64,000 nucleotides of DNA, from NCBI GenBank assembly GCA_965207585.1, contig CBDBMT010000003.1, positions 62,001 through 126,000 on the forward strand, written 5' to 3'. Positions 59,640 to 64,000 of the stretch are shown piece by piece. Position 1 is the first letter of the stretch, and every line of letters starts with the position of its first letter. The notes beneath the pieces were generated by a model. That model was not told where the DNA came from and searched no databases. It saw only the letters and a list, made by a program, of their open reading frames with translations. The position numbers and the translations under genes are program-made. The stretch is from Bin87 sp965207585. GTDB taxonomy: Bacteria > Chloroflexota > Dehalococcoidia > Lucifugimonadales > UBA3495.

Positions 59640-60704
59640 ATGCCCGAAATGGAAACCGGCATTCAATTTCACCTGCCCACCTACGCCCACGTCCCGCTGC
59701 CGCACCTGATGGATCTGGCTGCCCAGGCGGAGGCCAAAGGCGTGGATCAGGTTTGGGTGACCGATAACTTGAGGAGCCGTCAGTCCTTCGTGGTCCTAAC
59801 GGCCATGGCTTCCCGTCTCAAGGTCAAGCTGGGCACCGCGGTCACCGTGCAGTACTTCCGCAACCCGGTTGACCTGGCCGATTCCATCGCAACCCTCAGC
59901 GAGCTCATGGATGGACGTGAATTGAGCATTGGCCTGGGGCGAGGCAACCCGCGCACGCCGTCGCTCATCCGGACGCCGCGCCCGGTCAGCGTCCTCCGGG
60001 AAACGGCCCAGAGCCTGCGCCGGCTGCTGGCCGGCGAGGCGGTCTGCTTCGCGGACTACCCCAATCTGCTGGACTATTACCACTTCAATCCTTCCGCCGC
60101 TTTCCGGCTGAACTTCAGCCCCGCCACGCCGGTGCGCCTCTACTGCGGCTCCAACGGACCTTTGGGCATGGCCGTGGGCGGCGCAAACATGGACGGCCTG
60201 ATCTTCGGCGGCCACTACATGGCGGCCCTGCGCACCGGCCGGGTTCCGGAGCTGCTGGATGCCTTTGACGCGGCGCTTCCCTCACAGAGGCAGAGCAGGG
60301 CGGTTCCCAGAGTCGCAGAGATCAAGATTTCTTTGTCCTGCGACGCATCCGCTGCCAGGAACTTCGTCAAGGAAAGCGCGGGCAGCCGGGTCCTGAACAT
60401 GTACCGTCAGGGTTACACCCATGATGACATCGAGCGGCTGGGCGTCGACCTTGCCGACATCCAGCGGCTGGATCACGCAGACCGAAACGGCGCATTCGGC
60501 GCGGAGTTTGACGCCCTGGTCACCGACTCCATGATTGACGCGATCTTCATCGCCGGAACAGCGGAGGACTGCCTGGAAAGGATGCTGGAGGTGCAGGACA
60601 CGGCCCGAGAGCAGGGCTTCGGACAGCTGTTGTTCTCCGAGTTGGGCCCGGATGTGGACGAAGCGCTGGGCCTGCTGTGCGACGAGGTGATTCCGGTCTT
60701 GTGA
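59640..60704 (+). CDS. LLM class flavin-dependent oxidoreductase
   Basis: This 354-residue TIM-barrel protein contains LPHLMDLAAQAEAKGVDQVWVTDNL, LKVKLGTAVTVQYFRNPVDLADSIATLSELMDGRELSIGLGRG and late VTDSMIDAIFIAGTAEDCLERMLEV. This is F420- or FMN-dependent luciferase-family architecture. The substrate is unknown. It is 66 bases after the NHL gene and before another LLM member. Confidence 0.88.
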   Translation: MPEMETGIQFHLPTYAHVPLPHLMDLAAQAEAKGVDQVWVTDNLRSRQSFVVLTAMASRLKVKLGTAVTVQYFRNPVDLADSIATLSELMDGRELSIGLGRGNPRTPSLIRTPRPVSVLRETAQSLRRLLAGEAVCFADYPNLLDYYHFNPSAAFRLNFSPATPVRLYCGSNGPLGMAVGGANMDGLIFGGHYMAALRTGRVPELLDAFDAALPSQRQSRAVPRVAEIKISLSCDASAARNFVKESAGSRVLNMYRQGYTHDDIERLGVDLADIQRLDHADRNGAFGAEFDALVTDSMIDAIFIAGTAEDCLERMLEVQDTAREQGFGQLLFSELGPDVDEALGLLCDEVIPVL

Positions 60705-60856
60705 TCGAATTTCCCTGCGCCGGAACCAGGAGCGTTTGACAGGTGAATGGGCCACACTTAGAGTCGAAATGGCGACTCTATCCCGGTTAGTGCCCTCTGT
60801 AGCGCCACAAGGCCACCGAGTCGCGACACTACCGCATTACACGAAGGAACCTGTTG

Positions 60857-61978
60857 ATGGCATTGCAGTTTGGGGTATTCGACCACATCGAGCCCATTCC
60901 CGGCGTACCGCTGGACCAGATCTACCGCGAGCGGTTGGATCAGATAGAAATCCTGGAATCCGCCGGGTTTTACTCCTACCACCTGGCTGAGCATCACACT
61001 CCGGCGGTCCACAGTCTGGCGCCGTCGCAGAACGTCTTCCTGGCGGCCGCAGCCGAGCGAACCAGCACCATGCGGCTGGGGCCGTGCGTCTACGTGCTGC
61101 CGCTGCACCACCCGGTGCGCCTCATCGAGGAAATCTGCATGCTGGACAACCTCAGCGGCGGGCGGATGGACATCGGAGTCGGCCGCGGCGGTATCATCGA
61201 GGCGTACTTCTGGGGTCAGGACTCCGACGTGGAGATCAACTATGCCCGCTACCTGGAGACGCTGGCCGTGGTCAAGGAGGGTTTGAGCAACGATTCGCTG
61301 ACCTTCGAGGGTGAGTTCTACAACTTTGACGACCTGCCCATGCGCCTGCGGCCCAAGCAGGATCCCCACCCGCCGTTGTGGTACATGCGGAACGTGGAGA
61401 CCGCCGCCATGAACGGGATGCACACCATCATCGTGGGGAACCTGGATTCCTTCGGCGCGAACGTGGAACGCTATTTCCAGCTTTGGGACGAGCATCAGGG
61501 TCCGGGCGCGACCAATGCCCAGGGCGAAGCTCCCAAGATCGGCCTGGTGAACCATCTGTATCTGGCCGAGACGGACGCGGAGGCCGCGACCATTGCCCAG
61601 CCGGCCTGGGACCAGTACAAGTGGAACCTGGCCGCACCGCGCCGCCTGGAGGCCGAGAGGCGGGGTCTGACTCAGTTCCTCGGCAGTGAGGCCAATCCCC
61701 GGCCGTCCAACCTGCCGGATCGGGAGGCCCAGGCGGGGGGAACCGCCACGGCCCGCAGGACCGGTTCCGCCGGGCTTGAAGAGCACGCCGCGTCGGGAGG
61801 GAGCGGGTTCAACGTCGTTGCCGGTTCCCCTGACTCTGTGCGGGGCTACATGGACGAATACCTCGAGACCGGAGCCAACTACTTCGTGGCCGCCTTCCAG
61901 TGGGGCCACTTGTCACACGAAGAGACCATGCGCTCGCTGGACCTGTTTGTGACGGAGATCATGCCCCACTACGTCTAG
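60857..61978 (+). CDS. LLM class flavin-dependent oxidoreductase (bacterial luciferase-like)
   Basis: This 373-residue protein reads LQFGVFDHIEPIPGVP, LDQIEILESAGFYSYHLAEHHTPAVHSLAPSQNVFLAAAAERTSTMRLGPCVYVLPLHHPVRLIEEICMLDNLSGGRMDIGVGRGG, a typical alpha-luciferase-like core. A variable stretch around residue 290-310 has GGTATARRTGSAG. The ATG at 60857 follows GAAGGAACCTGTTG; a TTG just before is possible. Confidence 0.9.
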   Translation: MALQFGVFDHIEPIPGVPLDQIYRERLDQIEILESAGFYSYHLAEHHTPAVHSLAPSQNVFLAAAAERTSTMRLGPCVYVLPLHHPVRLIEEICMLDNLSGGRMDIGVGRGGIIEAYFWGQDSDVEINYARYLETLAVVKEGLSNDSLTFEGEFYNFDDLPMRLRPKQDPHPPLWYMRNVETAAMNGMHTIIVGNLDSFGANVERYFQLWDEHQGPGATNAQGEAPKIGLVNHLYLAETDAEAATIAQPAWDQYKWNLAAPRRLEAERRGLTQFLGSEANPRPSNLPDREAQAGGTATARRTGSAGLEEHAASGGSGFNVVAGSPDSVRGYMDEYLETGANYFVAAFQWGHLSHEETMRSLDLFVTEIMPHYV

Positions 61979-61993
61979 GGCCGGTTGCATTTC

Positions 61994-62093
61994 CCGTCAT
62001 TCCGGCGAAAGCCGGAATCCAGGGAGTGCACAAAAAGGCTAACTTCCCTGTTGCAATAGCTTTCTTGGGTTCCTGCTTTCGCAGGAACGACGG
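61994..62093. repeat. Palindromic repeat, MITE-like (copy B)
   Basis: This 100-base element has the same ends as copy A (22079-22177): CCGTCATTCCGGCGAAAGCC at the left and GCTTTCGCAGGAACGACGG at the right, with a similar centre (AGTGCA near the left arm, TTGGGTTCCT at the right). Confidence 0.85.
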
Positions 62094-62187
62094 CATAACA
62101 CTCAAAATGTCAACACAGCCCGGGGACGTGAGACAAAGCTCTCCGGGTTGACGGGTGGCGCGCTTGCAGATGGCCGGTACGCGGGGG

Positions 62188-63417
62188 CTAAACTCGCAGT
62201 TGGCGCAGCGTGGGTCGCCATACTCCCAGCACGAATGCGACGGCCAGGTAGATTGCCGCTCCACCCGCGAAGGCGGCGGTCCAGCTGATGTACTCCGCAA
62301 CCAGGGTCATGGGGTAGGAGCCGATGAACATCAGCGCGGCGGAAACGTACCAGACGCTCATCACCCTGCCCTGGTACTCGGCCGGCACAGAGAGCTGCAG
62401 CACGGTGGTGCCCATCGGCACTATGCTGCCCATGCCCACCAGGAACAGGATCACCCACGACAGCCAGAACCATTGTGACCAGGCCAGGCAGAAGAGGGCT
62501 ATGCCGAACAGAAAGATGCAGCCCAGCAGCAGCCAGTTCTTGTGCGGCGAATTGCCCATCGACGCCATGATGAACGTTCCGGACAGGGACCCGATGCCCG
62601 CCCCGGTCATCAGCAGCCCGGCTCCGCCGGCGCCCGTGTCCAGCACCAGCTTGGCGAAGGCGGGCAGCAACTGGGCATAGGGCATGGCGAAGAAGCCGAA
62701 GGCGAACCCAATGCCGATGACGGTGAAGGTCACCGGGTTCGACCAGCAGTACCGCAACCCGCCCCACAGTTCGGAAATGATGCCCGAGCGTTGATCCCGG
62801 GCGACTGTCGGAACCCGCCGGACCATCAGCAACGTGACGGTGCCCACGCAGAAGCAGCCGGTTGCCAGGTATAGCGCCGGGGCCAATCCGGCCAGTTCGA
62901 TTACCGCTCCGGCCACGGCTGGTCCGGTGATTCGTCCCGAGTTCATCACCGCTGAGTTCAGGATCACCGCGTTCATCAGATCGTCGCGGTCCACCAGGTC
63001 GCGGACTATAGCCAGCCTGGCCGGGGTGTTGATGGCCTGCAAAGTGCCGAGGACGAATGCCGACGTGTAAACGTGCCACAAAGCCACCAGTCCGCGGGTC
63101 TCCAACACTGCGATCCCCAGCATCAGCAGCGCAACCAGGGCCTGCGTCAACATCAGCAGTCCGCGCCGGTCGAACCGGTCCGCGAAGGTGCCGCCGAAGA
63201 GCACGAACCCCAGCGTGGGCATCCCGTACAGGAAAATCATGAAGCCCATGCTGGCGGCGGAGTCAGTCAGTATCAGGACCAGCCAGCCCAGGATGAGGAA
63301 CTGCATACCGCGACCCAGGGCTTGAGCGTTGGCGCCGATCCAGAACCAGCGGTAGTCCCGGTGACGTAGCGCGCGGAAGGTCTGGAGCCTGCGACCGACG
63401 GCCAGTATCTGAGCCAA
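62188..63417 (-). CDS. MFS transporter
   Basis: This 409-residue protein has twelve hydrophobic helices in the MFS pattern: GRGMQFLILGWLVLILTDSAAS, the loop GGTFADRFDRRGLL after helix 2, then LMLTQALVALLMLGIAVLETRG and, in the second half, LLLGCIFLFGIALFCLAWSQW. It is similar to the enterobactin-exporter-like/antibiotic MFS branch. The start is probably TTG at 63417 with weak ribosome-binding signals. Confidence 0.88.
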   Translation of the reverse strand: MAQILAVGRRLQTFRALRHRDYRWFWIGANAQALGRGMQFLILGWLVLILTDSAASMGFMIFLYGMPTLGFVLFGGTFADRFDRRGLLMLTQALVALLMLGIAVLETRGLVALWHVYTSAFVLGTLQAINTPARLAIVRDLVDRDDLMNAVILNSAVMNSGRITGPAVAGAVIELAGLAPALYLATGCFCVGTVTLLMVRRVPTVARDQRSGIISELWGGLRYCWSNPVTFTVIGIGFAFGFFAMPYAQLLPAFAKLVLDTGAGGAGLLMTGAGIGSLSGTFIMASMGNSPHKNWLLLGCIFLFGIALFCLAWSQWFWLSWVILFLVGMGSIVPMGTTVLQLSVPAEYQGRVMSVWYVSAALMFIGSYPMTLVAEYISWTAAFAGGAAIYLAVAFVLGVWRPTLRQLRV

Positions 63418-63744
63418 CTAATTCACCGGATGTCGCGCGTCGGATTGAGTCGGTTTGGCGTTTTGTTCGTCGGCCCGGCGATTTTCGCCCACGTCCCGCA
63501 GCGTCCCGGGTGTGGATCTGGGCAATATAGCGTGATTATGCCACCTTGTGGTATCAATAGACCCCACCTGAAACAATGAAGGCGTGCCCTCCAGGGGTAC
63601 TTTTCTTTGCCGTCATTGTGCCTGCGTTATGTTGGTGGGGAACGCCTGCCGACACGAAAAGCCCAACGCAGAACCTTGGAATGAAAAACAGTCGCTTCTT
63701 CAGAAAATGTCGGGGCGGCGAAAAGCAGGCAGGGGGCCAAGCTT
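63418..63744. other. Intergenic region, nothing recognised
   Basis: About 330 bases between divergent genes. It presumably holds promoters for both, but I see no convincing -35/-10 pair. A 99-residue overlapping frame at 63576-63875 has no similarity. Confidence 0.4.
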
Positions 63745-64000
63745 ATGGCGGACGTGAAATTTGCGACCCTTTCCGGCGACTATACCAGCATCAGCGAGGC
63801 AGCCGTCAAAGATTTTCGGGCCAGCCTGCACGGAGAGTCGTTAGCGCCGGGAGACGAGGGATACAACGGCGTTAGACGAGTCTGGAATGCCATGGTCGAC
63901 AAGCGGCCCGCGCTGATCGCCCGATGCAGCGGGACCGCCGACGTGATCAAGTCGGTCGACTTCGCCAGGGAGAACGACCTGCTGATTTCGGTTCGCGGCG
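63745..64000 (+). CDS. FAD-linked oxidase, N-terminal part (cut by right edge)
   Basis: The frame opens at ATG 63745 with AGGGGG upstream. It reads VKDFRASLHGESLAPGDEGYNGVRRVWNAM, DKRPALIARCSGTADVIKSVDFARE and NDLLISVRG, the beginning of a PCMH-type FAD-binding domain as in berberine-bridge and glycolate oxidases. The remainder is outside the window. Confidence 0.85.
   Translation, partial: MADVKFATLSGDYTSISEAAVKDFRASLHGESLAPGDEGYNGVRRVWNAMVDKRPALIARCSGTADVIKSVDFARENDLLISVRG

Overview
The window is a high-GC bacterial chromosome segment. It carries two tRNA genes and about 50 protein genes on both strands, and both ends cut through a gene. Its gene content suggests a Chloroflexota (SAR202/Dehalococcoidia-like) organism: several luciferase-like flavin monooxygenases, two type III CoA-transferases in tandem, a thiolase paired with a DUF35 zinc-ribbon protein, and DUF3179, DUF2277 and DUF3326 proteins. 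This placement is inferred from gene content only; there is no rRNA or marker-gene tree behind it.

Layout. 1-6.9 kb: exonuclease III (cut at the left edge), a PPOX-fold protein, an NTF2-like protein, a coiled-coil protein, an alpha/beta hydrolase, a cupin and two CaiB/BaiF CoA-transferases. 7-8.9 kb: tRNA-Ser(GGA) with a bidirectional terminator, then a DUF3179 lipoprotein whose conserved CxxC is interrupted by an in-frame TGA, probably selenocysteine. 9-11.8 kb: two tautomerase-like proteins, DUF2277 and a ThDP enzyme. 11.8-14.4 kb: a small, partly AT-richer accessory island with a PIN toxin-antitoxin pair, two orphan HicB-like genes, an unknown frameshifted gene and a duplicated scrap of the ThDP gene. 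14.4-22 kb: a 2-hydroxyacid dehydrogenase, an MBL hydrolase, two small membrane proteins, prfA-prmC, a phosphoesterase and a NYN-LOTUS protein. 22.2-27.5 kb: a minus-strand operon reading yqeY-like, purQ, EamA transporter, purL, membrane protein, nucleoside deoxyribosyltransferase. 27.7 kb: tRNA-Leu(CAA). 28-31.6 kb: a ferredoxin-MBL protein, a Gfo/Idh/MocA oxidoreductase and an LLM monooxygenase.

31.9-44.2 kb is the most distinctive block. It starts with a four-gene plus-strand operon: a transglutaminase/NAT-like protein, a divergent second SecA, a Ser/Thr/Gln-rich lipoprotein and an unknown protein. An envelope-stress module follows: DUF350 and DUF4178 proteins on the minus strand, divergent from a 58-residue membrane protein, PspA and PspAA. 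Next come a DUF3326 protein and a carboxynorspermidine-decarboxylase-like enzyme. I read this as a possible envelope export and membrane-maintenance locus with a polyamine link. The grouping is inference.

44.3-51.5 kb: an MFS transporter, a RidA-family protein, thiolase plus DUF35, a coiled-coil protein with 21-bp tandem repeats, and a broken LRR/Calx-beta/GLUG surface-protein gene with an 18-base poly-C tract near its start. 52-58.4 kb: a complete nitrate-assimilation operon (nitrate reductase, NirB, NirD, NarK-type transporter). 58.5-64 kb: an NHL propeller, two LLM monooxygenases, an MFS transporter and a FAD-linked oxidase cut by the right edge. A family of palindromic intergenic repeats is scattered through the window.
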